In this document: piece by piece, positions 44,492 to 57,848 of the stretch
How positions within the stretch are numbered: the first letter of the stretch is position 1
How the letters are laid out: each line of letters starts with the position of its first letter
NCBI GenBank assembly: GCA_016584495.1
Contig: WAID01000011.1
Span: 62,001 to 126,000 of the forward strand
Direction of reading: 5' to 3'
Origin: Celoporthe dispersa
Lineage: Eukaryota > Ascomycota > Sordariomycetes > Diaporthales > Cryphonectriaceae
DNA length: 64,000 nucleotides
Translations under genes and position numbers: made by a program
The notes under the pieces: generated by a model
Told to the model about the DNA's origin: nothing
Database searches by the model: none
What the model saw: only the letters and a program-made list of their open reading frames with translations

Positions 44492-46249
44492 TTACGCAAC
44501 GAATGTAGGCAACACAAGCTTCGACCCCTCACTGCCGCCCGTATACACTGTATGCATCGCTGGACGGAGAGTGGTACCTGTGGCTTGATCCTCACCAGAG
44601 CCTAGGTTGTAAGAGTAGTGCGGAAAGTTCCCGCCGGCAACGAGCAGTCGTATCGAGGTGCCTTTCTTGAAGTGGTGTGCACAGTCAGACAGGTCCAGCT
44701 CAATCTTGATCTTCTGACCGGCTGGAGCGCGATCGGGATCGAGCCGTCGATATGCTTGACAGATGTTCCGAGATTTCCCCCGGCTATTCACCTCACTGAG
44801 CCGGACAAAGACGTCAACATATGGGTTGTCGCTGCTGTGCAGAAACTCAACATGTGGCTTGCCATGGATCTCAATGTCCTCGGTAAGCGGCGGGATGGTG
44901 AAGCTGAGAACGTCGGATCGTTTCGCCAGTGCGGTGTCATCGACGTAACCGCCGTTCATGAGGAGAGGGCCGCCAAATGTCGGTGTGGGATTGTGAGGGT
45001 CAAACGTGAACTGGGCCTCGTCTGTCTTGGCGGGGATACCCGTCGAGAGGCGACCCTGCAGGTCCAGATACAGCTCCAAGGGCTTCGTCGCAGGAGGCCA
45101 GCTAGAAAACCACTTCCACTCATTGGTTCCTGTGATGTTGATCTTCGCTGGGGCCTGCCGAATTTCTCCAGTCGTTTTCTGACCCAGGTATTTGTCGAAC
45201 CAGTCGTGTATTTCCTTCATGTCTTGTCCAGCCTCCATGTGGTTCCACCTGTGGTTCAACACTCAGTCAAAGCTTATCGTGGCCAGCTCCGGGGTAACAA
45301 CTCACGCGCCCATGGTCAGAGCCACGGTCTGACCCCGTTCGTTTAGTCGCCGCCACTGCGCTATTTGTGCCTCGGTGAACATGTCCTGCCATCCGCCGAT
45401 TAGTAGGATGGGCACTTTCGTCTTCTCAAGTGCTTTCTCTTGGTTCATCGCCTTCCAGGCCTCAGTCGCCCCCTCGCCCTTGGTTTTGCTATAGGAGCCG
45501 GATATCCACTCATACAGCCACTTGTACGTGTGCGTATCGGCCCCGACAGCCTTCCTGGCGCCATCCGCGAGCGGTAGAGTCTTCTTGGCAGCAACATCTC
45601 CGTTCGGGTCTGCAAAGATAAAACCGAATAGTGTCATTATTGCATTTGTCGACTCGATGACGGTGCTGTTCTTAGCCCAGTCTATCGCTGGTAGCCAGAA
45701 CGCCCCAGTGCCCCATACCAGGTCCGAGAAGTCATGGGGTCCAACCACCACGACGGCGGCAGCGTAGTCATCCAGGGGATCATCCGAGGCCATCAGCGCC
45801 CATTGAGTATAGCCCAGGTAGCTCATGCCGAAAGTCCCAAAGCTACCGGTGTACCAAGGCTGTCTGCGCATCCACCTTACGATCCGGGAAGAATCAGCCA
45901 CTTCGTGTACCATTGGTGTGAACGGGCCTGTGGAACCGAAGGTCCCTCGCGTGCTCACGAGGAGCACGTTGTAGCCACGAGCTGCCCAGACCCGGGCCAG
46001 GGTGATAGAAAAGGGGAACCTGCGGCCGTAGGGAGAATGAACCATGAGGGTGCTGAGCGCTGGGGAGTTGTCTTTGGTGATAGGCTGGTATATGTCTGCG
46101 GCCAGTTCGACGCCCTCCTCTCCTTCCATGGGAATCCTGACAGGTGTCGCAGTATAGCTGCCGTTCGCCGGTGGGAGGTTCGCAGCCCAGCCTCCGAGCC
46201 TGTCCAGGAGGCCGTCCAGGAGTCCACATTTTGATGCCTTCCCAGCCAT
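44492..46249 (-). CDS. CocE/NonD-family alpha/beta hydrolase (X-Pro dipeptidyl-peptidase S15 type)
   Basis: Serine hydrolase of 566 aa. Exons 46249-45306 and 45248-44492, separated by a 57-bp intron (GTGAGT..CAG) whose removal gives MGAWNHMEAG. N-terminal catalytic domain: VHSPYGRR, STRGTFGSTG and the nucleophile elbow GTFGMSYLGY (Ser in GMSYLG); IGGWQDMF carries the acid region and the WNHM segment the usual catalytic His position. The C-terminal jelly-roll domain (EIHGKPHVEFLHSS, DVFVRLSEV, and the end HYSYNLGSGED) is typical of the family. No signal peptide is evident. Characterised relatives cleave acyl esters such as cocaine, glutaryl-cephalosporins or X-Pro peptides; the substrate here is unknown. 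Confidence 0.9.
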
Positions 46250-48459
46250 ACTTTTTCGGGTGATCGATTGATTGATGTGCCTGTGAGGCTTGTTGTGAAG
46301 CTGGCGCTGCGGGCTGCGGGGCTGAGGAATGATTCTTGAGGGGATGAGACCTGTAATACCGTGTCGATGGAGCCACGCACGGTCGGTGTCAGGACTTAAC
46401 CCGATTACCTGTGGACGTCGAGGGTGCTGCCTTGCTGACGGTGTACGATTGACATCGGACCTAAGAATTCAGCCGGCTTGTCCGCAGGATCCTGGACTGC
46501 GTAGGGCACCAGACTGGGTCAATGTGGGCTGGGGCATACCAGAGCCCATTAAATCTCGACAAATTTTTGGAAGGATGCGAAAAGAGTCCGACCGAGGCTA
46601 TTACCGTACTGTGCTAGCCGGGATCCGCATCCTGACTTAGACCACCAGCATGTCGTGTAATGGAGTGAAGCGGGTTGATCACCGGGCCTGTATGGGATAA
46701 ACCAAGGATAAACTTCGAGGTCATAAGAGTGCGAGCATTCATCGGTTAGCCTGTGATCCTGCTGATGGGGGGAAAGAGACAGCTGATCTCAATGAGACCT
46801 TTACATGCTATGCGTTGCTTGATATTGCATCCTATGCCTATCATAGTAAATGCTCTCCTCCATAGTGGACTTCAAGTGCTCACCTCTCATTTGTTAAGCC
46901 AAATTGCAAGTCAGAACATAGTGCAACTATCTATTGAGGATCAAATAATAGCAGTGCTCGGTACAGGAAGCAAACGTGCTACTTCAATTTCTTGACTAGC
47001 GGCGCGAGCTGTCCGAGAACATCAGTAAAGGATGCATGGTAACCCTGAACCAAAAGGTCAATAGACGCTACTACGTCTGACTCATTGGTGCTTGTCACAT
47101 CAGGCCATCATAGCACACCGTCCGTACGACAGGTGGTGCCTTTCATGACCCCCAACTAGCCCTTGAGGACAAAGTGTGATGTGACGCGATAAAAGTCGCG
47201 TCTCCGACGACCACGACTCGGCCTTCTGCACCCAGAAGAAATAATGGACCTGGGTATGTATGGTTTGAGTTTTGATATCTATACATACCATACTAACGGT
47301 GAAAGCCTAGCATCTATCGTTGATGTATTGTCCCATGTCCTTATTCCGGTCCCTTCCCATGCCTCGGGCAGGTTTCAACCCTTGGCGTATACAGTTGACC
47401 ACCTTGTCCCAGAACTCATCACTCCCAGTCGTCGAGCTCGGTCGAGATCGTCATTCGAGGTGTCTTCCATCGCTTCGGTCTCATGCTTGGAGGAGACGTG
47501 GTCTCTCCAGTGCTGGTAGGCTGTGCATGGCACGTCTTGTCGGATGATGGCTCCATCCTCAATGCCGCGCCTCCGCTGCAAGAAGATTGAACATCTTCCT
47601 TGAGTGTCTTGCCAACGGTATCATGAACACCCCCAAGAGCATTTCTGCCGGACGGCTCAAGAGGTTTCGGCATCTGGTCAAGGTCATCGATGCCTATATG
47701 CGAGCCAGGTATCCAAGAACAGAAGGATATTAACAAGAAGAATACCACTCGAAGAAAAGCCTACAGAGTTGTCAGGTCAGATTAAGTTCATAAATCTCAT
47801 AGGAGTGGGTATACATTGCTTACAACAAATAAAAGAAATGGTATTACATCACGATTCAAGGACGGCGGTACTGGTATTGGCCGAGCATCGAAGCCGAATA
47901 TTGAAATGAGCCTAGCCAATGTTCCAGTGACGAAGATTCCCATGCACAACATCTGAATCTCCACTATCGCCCTCCTCTTCCAACCTGGTGAGTATGAAGG
48001 CGTCATCCTTATGCTGGATTCCAAGAGTGGTATCTGGATTTTGATCGTAGACTTCGGAAGGTGGCGGTTCTGATGATCTTGGTAGATTTGTGTACGGCTC
48101 AAAGGAGGACACTTTTGCAGCGGCAGATTTTATTTCCCTTTGTTTTCTTTATGGCTGCCTCCATTGTATTCGAGCATGATCGCTTACCTAGGCCTTTTCC
48201 GGTGGCGCTGGCGGGAGGCATAAGGCTAGACCCCCGTATAGCAAGTGACAAAGAAAGGATCGCCAAATGCCCACAGCGTCGGGAACTCGATTGCAAACCA
48301 GGACGCCAACTCCGGGTTCAAGACAGAACTTTCAGCGATCGGCACGCCGAAGTGCCAGACACAATAGGCTGTAGCTTCTTGAGACATGTCGTCAGGAAGT
48401 GTAAGCCCATATGCCCCCTGCTCTCCACCCCCTCCAATCGTTGGCTTTTGTCAACAAAA
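46250..48459. other. Gene-poor region of 2.2 kb
   Basis: Short open frames only, none with family-like sequence, on both strands. No repeat, tRNA or transposon signature was recognised. The CocE promoter lies at its left side. Confidence 0.45.
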
Positions 48460-50217
48460 TCACGTTGCTCTTCGACCCCAACGCTTCAAAATGTCTTCTC
48501 TCTTGACGTTTCGCCCCTTTGCCAGCACTGCAGCTTCCTTATCGACGCTTTCCAAGCGGCTCGCGATCTTATGTACTTCTTGTGCCAGCACCCCGATCGA
48601 TGCTTCGATACCTGGGTCGACGAGATATACCTCTGCGAAGGAACTCTCTGCTAGCACCGAGTCGCGGATGAGCTGGACTGCTGTGCGCGCATCAGATAGG
48701 CAGGAAGACGCGGAGGTTTCGAAGGCGGACTGAACGCTACGAGAGATCTCGGCAGATTTGCGAGCCCGTTGGGTAAGGGCAGCTGAGAGAAAGCTGGTCT
48801 GTGCTTGAGCGGTGCTTTTGGACGGGTCATCTGATACTGGGGGAAAGACAGCAAGCTCGCTGAGCAGCTGATCAACCGGGGAGTTATACATTGCACCGCC
48901 AGACGAGAATCTTTTAGTCTTGGCAGCTCCAGTGGTGTCGCGGGGTGTGGCAGGGGTCATGATGCCGTCCGTGATTACGGATCGAGGCCGCCGCGCTGGA
49001 GAAGCCAGGGAGTTAGCCGTACCGCGGCGGCTGGGTGGGGAGGGACCCGTAGTTGATAGCTCGGTCTTCGCGGTCGCAACGATGCTAGAAGCTGCTGCTT
49101 CGTGTTCCTTGTATATCGACACGCGCGCCGAAACGCGCTTCATACGATCAAGAAGAAATTCAAGACAGCCAAGGATCTGTAACTTGTCAGCCGAAATCTC
49201 AGCTTGAACTGTGGGGGCCACCTTGCTAGCTCACATATTCCAGGGCTTTGGCGGAGCGGCCGACGTTGAGCGAGTTCTTGGCAGACAGAGATCGAAGAGA
49301 AGGTTCCAGCCATTGCTGCTCGACGGACATCTGTGCCACGGGCAGGACCTCTGAGTACAGCTCCTCCAGCTCTTCCTGTTGTGCCGCGATGTTTTCCACA
49401 GCGACATCGTCATCCGTCTTAGGCATCTTGAGAGACCCCAAGCTCTCCAAGAAGACACGATCGAGCCTGGTGCGGATGCACTCTACGGTGTACTTGATCA
49501 GCCTAGCGCAGATTTCCCGCAGTTTGGTAACGCTCTCCGCCTCCTCTGGGTCCTCCGTGTCGAGCTCCCAGCCGAGCTTCTGGAGGCTGGACAGGAGCTT
49601 GTCGTCAGTCTGCAGCACACTGTCGATGATCCTCGCTAATTCGTCGCCTGACCCTTTGTTCTGCTGCTCGAGCTCCGAGACGCGATAGTCTAAGCCCTGG
49701 AGCAGGAGCTCGACCGCGGTGTTCAGAGCCTGGCGATCAGACTCCCATTTCTGCACCTGCTTGATCTCGAGTTCGGAGCGAGCATCTCCGGCCGCGCCAC
49801 TGCTCGATACCAAACGAGACAACGCATCCTGCTGCTGGATCAGCGTCTCTGTCTGTTTGTTGATGGTGACGGTGGAGCGGTTGAGCTCCTCGATAGCATC
49901 GCGTATCTCCTGATCATCGAGAGCACGGATGGCAGAGAGGTCTTCTGTGGTTGCCAGGCCTTCCGCTTTTCCATTGCGCTTGAGGAGCTGGTATCTAGGT
50001 ACAGATTAGCTGCAGGCCGTGTGGGACTGGTGATCATGGTTGCATACGAGCTCAGCTCGTCCTTGCTGAGCAATGTGTCCGGCGCCAGGCGCGACTTGAC
50101 CCACTCAGACAGGAGCCCCCTCTGACCCTCGTCTTCCAAGACAGAACTGAGCGCCGCTGGGCTGACAGGCACATCATATGCGCGAATGATGTTCAATATA
50201 TCATCTTCACACCCCAT
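48460..50217 (-). CDS. HAUS augmin-like complex subunit 3-type protein
   Basis: Coiled-coil protein of 548 aa. Exons 50217-50048, 49994-49235 and 49176-48460; introns of 53 bp (GTATGC..TAG) and 58 bp (GTGAGC..CAG, CTGAC branch site). The second intron resolves an apparent frame break and stop at 49226. The N-terminus (LLSEWVKSRL, LLSKDELSSYQLLKRNGK, LDDQEIRDAIEELN) resembles the HAUS3 pattern as I know it, and the rest is mostly helical with heptad-like stretches and an S/T/P-rich linker near residues 345-390. Augmin recruits gamma-tubulin to existing spindle microtubules. Similarity was judged by eye at low identity; another coiled-coil mitotic protein is possible. Confidence 0.55.
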
Positions 50218-53200
50218 CACGACACCTATGAGTCGGCCGGTGCAGAAGGGGCTGCTGGCTATCGATTTGGGATGCTGGACTGGGTCGTGGAGGTTCTCGG
50301 ACAGGCTCGATCGTAGTGTTTCATCAATCAGGCATTAGGTCTTGCGAGATAAGGTTGCAGAGGTTGCAGCGAGGGGCAGACAGGCTTGCCAGATATTAGT
50401 TCAATGCTAGATAGACAGGTCCAAAGGGTAGGAAGATAAACATGGACTGCGAGGGACGAGGTCGAACGTCGTAATAAGGCTTGCAGGGATCAACCAGCCA
50501 AGATTGTCTGCCAACCAAGCACGGGAACTCCCTGTGGATAATCGGTACATTGCGCTGTAGCATTGCATGTACAGAGTTTGGACGGCTACCATGGCCCCAC
50601 TAAGAAATTAATCCGTACCCACTGTAGGGTGCCTGATCAGGTCTGTGTGCTGGCCCTTAGTCACCAGTGACGACCTCACGTCCATCTCCGACATTTTTGT
50701 GCTCGACTCCTCACTTGGGCACATGTCAATCACAGTTTCACTGGAGGAATTTTTCTCTTCTCCTCTGATTCCATCTACAGTCTCCATCGTATTAGCGGAG
50801 GAAATGGCCTTCACAATTCTTTGTACCACGACCAGAGGACAATGTCATGGCCAATGACGACCCTTAGAAGACATGGCCAACTCAACCGTCTCTTCAGCTC
50901 TTCTAGCTGAGCGTGGCACCACTTGATGGGTCAAAGAATTCAACATATTAGGGCCTGCTCGACCTTCAATCCTGCATCTACATACCTTCGTGCTCTCGGT
51001 CAAGACGAGGAGGACCCTACAATCCTATGGCTCCTAGATTGAAGCTCCCTACGAGCACGCAGACCATTCTAGAGACTGCCCTCCGTAGTCCCTTAGATGT
51101 AGCCTCCAGTCGGCATTTAGGCGACTGACCCACCATTCTTGTTTGAGATGGCGTGAGGCGTTCTTCACCAGACACACAAGATCAAGTATTCCAGCCGCGT
51201 TGACCAACGATCCCCTTGCTCGTCAACCTCGCGTTGTTCTGCCAGGCAGCGGCTCCCGAGCTATTTCATATGCCTTGAGCAGACCGCTACACGCCTATAG
51301 TCAGACAAATCGGCGTCATGAAAGGGGCTGTGGCTGGATGCGAACACGATTGCTAACCACGCCGCGATTTCTGATAAGGTCGGGCTGCGTGCTGTCCATG
51401 AGCCTTAGGCAGGGGTACCTGCGGTCTTCTATTACTTTCTTTTCCCTGCGATGCCGGCCTCGGGTTTGAATGACTCATCGAATTAGAGCACCATTTTCGA
51501 AGCTTCTATTGATACTCCATGGTCGCTCCGGGTTGTCACCCTGATCAACTCTATGTGGCGGCTTGCGCAACGACAAAGTAGTATCGGCATCTTCCAGAAA
51601 CCCTTAATGCCACAAAGTGACGTATAATTTCAAGAAGGCTTCTTTCTCCAGAGATTCTGGCATGGGAGTCTGCATGAACCCAAGGCCACCATATCGCTTG
51701 AGGAGCGGCCAAGATGGACAGTCTAGCTCTGCAGTGTTAGTCCCACCGCATCAGGTGTGCGACCTAAGCCCACGGGGAACATCTCTTGATACGTCGCGGT
51801 GTCATTGAGAGGTTTAAGTCCGCACATACATAGGTATATGTCACAAGGTTCATCAAGGTAAACAAGGAACGCATAGGCAAAGTATAATATAAGGATCAGT
51901 CTGTCGGGCCAGACCTCAGCACGTTTTACTCACATCTTCTCTTGCACCTAGCCCCAAGTTCCACGTGGTGCTACTGGAACACTGGTTCTAGAAGGAAAAC
52001 TCCCCACCTTCGGCCATTCAAGGCAACTAGAGGCTTATGCTAGTCTTTCCACGATGCCAATTTGAGACACTCGTGGATATTTTGCAACAAGCCGCTCGAC
52101 TGCTCCGATGCTAGTTCTAGTGGATGAATGTTTCGAAACACATTCTCAAGTGGAATTACTTCCGGCAAGGCGATTCAAACACAGCAAGGTGGAGCAAGAG
52201 TGTATGATCCTCCTATTCAGGTTTGTTTCCCTGATGCCAACTCCCAGGCGTGCTCTTGACGAGAGTACTCTGGTGCAACATTACATTGCCGCACCTCCCG
52301 GGCCACTGTCGGGAAGGCTATTAGAAGAAATGAAACAAAAACAAAGACGAAGAAAAAATTGTTACCATATGGCGTTCTTCACGTTTTAGTCCAAGAACGT
52401 AGTTTTTGATCATCTATCATCTTGTCGGCAGAACATCGATCAAACACGCCAGCTACATTGCCACCAGGGCGGCGGCACGAGCCAGGCACCCACCCGCAGG
52501 TTAGGCACGGGCGGCTGCAGCTCTCTTCTTCACAAGTGGAACTGGCATCTCTCAGAATTCTGCAGCTGCAGGTGGCTTCTGCGGTGCACGGTGGATCTTC
52601 AAGAGCCTGGATGTGGATACAATACACGGCAATATGCGAGGCACCGTGTAGGAGGGTGGCTTTCATTTTCGTCTGCACGACCTGTTTTCCTGGGCTACTC
52701 TCACGGAATCATCAGCCTATCTCCTGTCAATTCTGGGCTAAAGCATTCTGCCAAGTTCTCACTCTATCACAAATTATACGTGTGGTCTCAGGCATTGCGA
52801 TTGCCCGGTTGGGGATTCCGGGCCCAGGGCTAGCACTCAAGCTACAGTCGTTCTCCTTGTTTGCTACAACTGCCTTGTCAAGATTGAGACATCGCATCGT
52901 ACCCGAGTTTGGGATCTGTTCGGGGACTCGGCAACGCGCTCTTGAATCTGGCTGCATGGCTTTCAACTGCCGCTAAACAAATTCCCGAACGCACCTTGGC
53001 TTCCTCCTGTAAACACCCTTCCCCCTTCCTCCTCCTATATCCGGACGACGGCTCACTCTCGCCTCGCCAACACCCGGACCCAGGCTGACAGCAGCCGATG
53101 GACGGAGGATTCGGTTGTCGTTATTCTTATATGCGAGGTGACTGCTGTTTTATCAAACGCTCCTGATCGTTTCTTTTATGACGCGGGATGACAGAGACAT

Positions 53201-54537
53201 TCTCAGCCATCAGTAAAGGCCCCTTGGCTAATCAGCTTAGAGGATGCGCCCCTATATCCGTGCCTAAGCTATCCTTGGGCAGGATACAGGCAGCGAGCCG
53301 CTATGTTGGTGTCATGGAGTAGAGCTTGGCGATCTGTCAGCTCGGCTGGTCTGTCTCAGCACAAGGTATGCGCGAACAGTGACAGGTGAGCTGTGGTTCT
53401 CCCGCTAGCTACGTGGGTATCTAGCTTCAGCTGTCGTAGACCTGTTCTTGTTCAATCCTATGAGTCGGTCCGTGATTCGACGCAAGACATTCTTGGCAGT
53501 ACCCCTCTTATGAGGAAAATGGCGCCGCATAGTTACTCTATCACAGAAAGCAGAGCTGTTCTGCGGCTTGACTATGGCGGGGGTGTCCACATGTCATGCT
53601 TGGTGTTCTGAGACATTTGGGAACAGTGATAGGCACACGAAATTGTACGCGGCGGAGTGGCTGCATCCGTGCCATGTTGCCATAGCACTCTTTCAACAAA
53701 TCTTTGCACGGGTTCCCTTGCCAGTAAGGCACGGGGCCAACCGGCTAACCAACACGTCACAGGAGGCGGACGCGCATGTGTCCGTCTACCGTCCGCAATG
53801 ATCAGACTATGCCATTCCGACCTAAACGGGGACATGGATTGCTGGAGCAAACATGCCGCTGAGGTTCTTTTCCTCCTGAAGCTGACAACGGGCCCACCAC
53901 CGCCGAACCTAACAAAGCAGCCACAGTCAAGCGACTCAATTCCCTGTATTCGTTTCGTCCTGCTTGGATGCCGGCGGTGTACCATGTCAAGTGCCGAATG
54001 GGGAGGTGGGTGTGGATCCCAAGCGGCGACACCAGACTCGACCATGATGGTGTCCATGGACAAACGGAAACCATGACGGGACGCCGTGCTCGCTGGTAGC
54101 GCCTCTGTGCATGGCATCACTGCATTCACGCAATTTTTTGACCTGTAGGCATACTTCCACCTCAAATCGGCCCTCTTCCCCGTCACATACAGCCAGCAAT
54201 TTCTTGTATTTATCTATTCATTTCACAGTCACATTCCCTTGAGCTGCCTGTCATAAACCTACCTGTCACGTCTTTCTTTCACAAATTCAAGGGTCCTGTT
54301 GGAGCATACCCTGTGTCTCGGCATATATCTTGACAGCTGATATTGCCAAATATCAAGTATTACTTCGCTGCCTTACTACTTCGCCTCTCTCTGTCTTCTC
54401 TTTATGCAGCCCACTTGCTTAGCCGTGTTTTCCCTGTAACGCACGGCAGAAATTTTCATCATATCGAGAAGGAAAAACCAGGAGGGTGCATGACAGGGCG
54501 ATAATCGCCAGCCTCACCGAGCGTTGAGACTCAGATC
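50218..54537. other. Gene-poor region of 4.3 kb
   Basis: The longest stretch without a supportable gene. Open frames up to about 200 codons exist (for example 53572-54186, minus strand) but lack family-like sequence and consistent codon bias. No transposon ends, long repeats or tRNA were recognised. The promoter and 5' leader of the LrgAB-type gene occupy the right end. Confidence 0.45.
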
Positions 54538-57030
54538 ATGATCGATGTCAATGAGGATGCGAACCCCACAAGACAAGATTGCTGGAGCCTCAGGACGCCA
54601 TGGGGTAATCTCTCGGACACGGCACGTCACTACTGCCACATCTTCATCGCGATCATTTTCTTTGCTGTCGCACAGCTCCTCACATGCGCCTGGAACATGG
54701 CACTCTGGGCCGTCAAGCAAGACTTCCCAGGCCAAGTCATTGCCATGGTTTCTGTTTGGCTCTTCATGTGGATGTTGCAAGTGATCTTCTTCAGGCCGGG
54801 CAAGGGACTGGAGAACTTTTATCATCGTCACCTCAGGCCCCCTGTGAGTCCTGGCTCTCTACCAATCCTCTGCTCCATTTGCTGATTAGTGCTGATTGCT
54901 ATTCTATTTCGCAGACTGAAATTCTCAACAAGCATATGTCTATCGGCTTCGCAGTCCCCTTTCTCGCTCTCATTAGCCAGTCTTTTGTGGGCGCGGAACA
55001 AATAGGTTTGTTAACGACAGCCTTCGGTAAGTCTGGTGCTGAGCCTATGATGTTTGCTTTTTTCTCTCCTTGAACTTTTTCACGTGGTGGACAACCGTGC
55101 TCCTGCGCTCAAGGCTAATATAATGTCACATTGTACAGCACTGACAGGTGTGCTGAACTCAATCTTTGTGTACGTGATCGCGTACTACATACAATGCTGG
55201 GTCATCAAGCTCGTCACGAAATACCGCCCGTCGGCAAACCGAGCCATGCCACACAAGGATGACTTAGATGTTGAGTCTGCTCAGCATGAACGCCACATGA
55301 ACGTCCATAACACGCGATCAGGCTCAGTGGTCCACGAGGGTGTTGAGTCTGCCGCCCTTGACCAAAGCTGTGGCAGGACCGAGAATGATGTCGGGAAGCC
55401 TTGTCTGGATCGGGTCCGGAAGCACCTCAGTGATGGCTCGACGTTGTGTACTCTGTCTGGGTACGCGAGCGATTCGAACGGCCTGAATGCGGCTGGTGAA
55501 TCAGGCACACAGGCAACAACCACATGTGGTGGACTGCCTAAGGACGCTTTGCGGATCTTAGAGAATGGGACAAGGTCGACAGACGACACAGGTTCCTCGT
55601 CTACTACTCCATCCCGACGGATCCTGTTCGCGATGCGGATGTGGATACAGCACAATGTTTTCCTGACCTCATCTATCTTACTCTTTCTCCTTGTTGGACT
55701 TCCGCTGTCATGCCTACGGCATAATGATCTATTCCTAGATACCGGTTTCCTCTTCATCATGTGGTTGACGTTTACCTCGGCGCAGACCAGAGTAAAGCAC
55801 CACCTCAAAAGCCAGCAATGTTACCATCCACAGCAGGCCCATCACAAGGGAGTCGCCCTGACGGCCCTGGCGACACTGCTTAACCCTGTCCTCTGGACCT
55901 CACTCTTTCTTATCTGCTACGGCCTCGCAAAGTCCCACATTCGCCAAGAGCCCGCTGCTCTCGTTGTTGCGCGCTTCAGAACCAACAACACTCTTTCTGA
56001 TATTATTGCGCACCACATCGATACACCTAGCATCAGCGCAGGCTCTGTACCTCTCAGCGGACCGGCATCATCTAACACGCCTTCTCTGTCCTACCCGACA
56101 CACATTCCCCTGGGGGCAGGCGACATAGCAACCTCGATCCTCAACGCGGGCATCGTATCCTGGGGCCTGAAGCTCTTTGAGTACCGCCACCAGATAGTAT
56201 CGCGTGGCGGCCTCACAGTGCTGATCACCTCTTCTCTTGCTGCCATCTTCAACGTCATCGTATGGCCTCTCCTCGCCAGCCGGATTGGTGTTCGACCTGC
56301 TGCTTCGGATTTGAGCTTTGCCGCTCGGAGTGTCACCATCGCATTAGGTATACCAGCCATGGGGAGCCTGGGAGGTGATGCTAGTGTGAATGCCGTGGGT
56401 GTTGTCGTCAACGGGATCTGTTTTCAGCTTGCGGCGGGCTGCTTTGTGGGCCGACAGGGAATTGATTCTGCAAGAGCACGGTGGCGTGTGGTTGTACGCG
56501 GCTGGATGCGGACTATCGCGGGTGCGGCAATCAACAGCCAGAGCAGAGGGTCCTTATCGAACGCAGCAAAAACAGAAGGAGAGCAACGCCATGATCAGTC
56601 TCTAGGGTTCTCCCAGAGGCTTGAGAGATTAAGTAGTGAAGACGACTATCATCGGCACATGCGGCACAGCTCAGACGCCACGCACCTCGAGGGTCAACAG
56701 GTATTGTCCAGTCCTCCCACTCTTGCGCATGAGGCCGTGCCCACATTCGCCGCAGATCATCGTAGGACCGATGATGATCACGCACAGCATCACGACCCAG
56801 CTCGGACTGAGTTGGCCTCGGCCCGCATGGACGACGTCTCAACTGTGGCAGCGGGCGTCACAATCGGCATCAACGCCGCAGCGATGGGCACAGCACACCT
56901 GTATGAGCAGAACAGCCGCGCAGCACCCTATTCGGCACTGTCCATGACCATGTTTGGGGTGTTCACTGTGCTATTGACCGTGCGCAGCCCGATGGTGGAA
57001 TGGGTTATTGCCTCGGCCGGTGGCTCATGA
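54538..57030 (+). CDS. LrgAB-type integral membrane protein (LrgB domain; plastid glycolate/glycerate-translocator-like)
   Basis: Multi-pass protein of 769 aa. Exons 54538-54843, 54915-55026 and 55139-57030; introns GTGAGT..CAG and GTAAGT..CAG (branch GCTAAT). The N-terminal third has LrgA-like helices (FAVPFLALISQSFVGAEQIG), then an acidic, polar loop of about 130 residues, then more helices. The C-terminal third carries the LrgB pattern: GAGDIATSILNAGIVSWGLK, ARSVTIALGIPAMGSLGGDA and VAAGVTIGINAAAMGTAHLY. A second polar loop (about residues 630-710) interrupts the LrgB part before its last helices. Bacterial LrgA/LrgB are separate holin-like or metabolite transporters, and in plants a fused form moves glycolate and glycerate. 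The fungal substrate and membrane are unknown. A slightly later acceptor for intron 2 (exon from 55148) is also in frame. Confidence 0.85.
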
Positions 57031-57848
57031 CGATCATTATTCCGTCATTTGCATTGATGAGCGTGATCCACGATGGACAAATCTGGAAAGAATAAAAAGA
57101 AGACCTAGTCTCTGTACGACCATGACATGACGGGTGGTATGATACCTCGATGAGGTGTCTCTAGTAGGATTGCATAGACAACACGCATCATAGAGTTCAG
57201 GAAACGGATGGATCTGACGGTTTGGACACGGCGTTACGGTTGACCTTGTCAGCGGCGTAAATGTATTAGCATCTTCCTGAAACTTACAAGAGAGTGTCAA
57301 AAATAAGGCGTTGAAAAGTTATGAGACAATGTACTCCGGATATGTTATGCACTTTGTTAGTAGGACGTTGTCGTTGCGTCGTTGCGTCTGAAGGGGCTGT
57401 AGATAAGATTGAAGTCAGCCTTGCCCGGCACGGCTGCATCAACTTACTTCGACTTGGACCCCCAAAACGCACCTACGATAGGCGTGTATCGTATGTCAAT
57501 CGTGGAGGTGGAACGACTGGTACGAGTCAGGGCGTCACCTAGGAGATGCATATATGTCTCGATGTCTGGCGGCACGAAGTATCAGCACATCGCATGCCAC
57601 CCGCACCATGAAAACCGAGACTTTGAGCCTTTGCACGTTTTAGATTTCAGAGACTCTTGTGCGCAAGGCCTATCATATGTAGATATAATTTTTTTCTCTT
57701 TTATTTTTGGTATTCGCAGTCAAGTGCATGAATCCTTTCATGCTCCTCCAACTCGGCCGCGGTCGTCATCGAGTAGTGCGAGCTCGGCATGAAACATGTC
57801 TTCTGTCACCCCTGCCTTCGGCCTATTTTTCCTCCCGATCTTCAAGTC
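57031..57848. other. Convergent intergenic region, LrgAB-type / prolyl isomerase
   Basis: 818 bp between the 3' ends of convergent genes. No coding signal recognised. Confidence 0.45.

Noticed and set aside
49177..49234. Apparent stop and frameshift between the two halves of the HAUS3-like gene
   Set aside because: A 58-bp intron with GTGAGC donor, CTGAC branch and CAG acceptor removes the stop and restores the frame, so no mutation is needed.
53572..54186. 204-codon minus-strand open frame in the 50-54.5 kb desert
   Set aside because: No recognisable domain, no intron logic and an odd mix of Pro/Arg/Cys; treated as chance.
46250..54537. Search for tRNA genes or transposon ends in the gene-poor regions
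   Set aside because: No convincing tRNA B-box with matching acceptor stem and no terminal repeats or transposase-like sequence were seen by eye.
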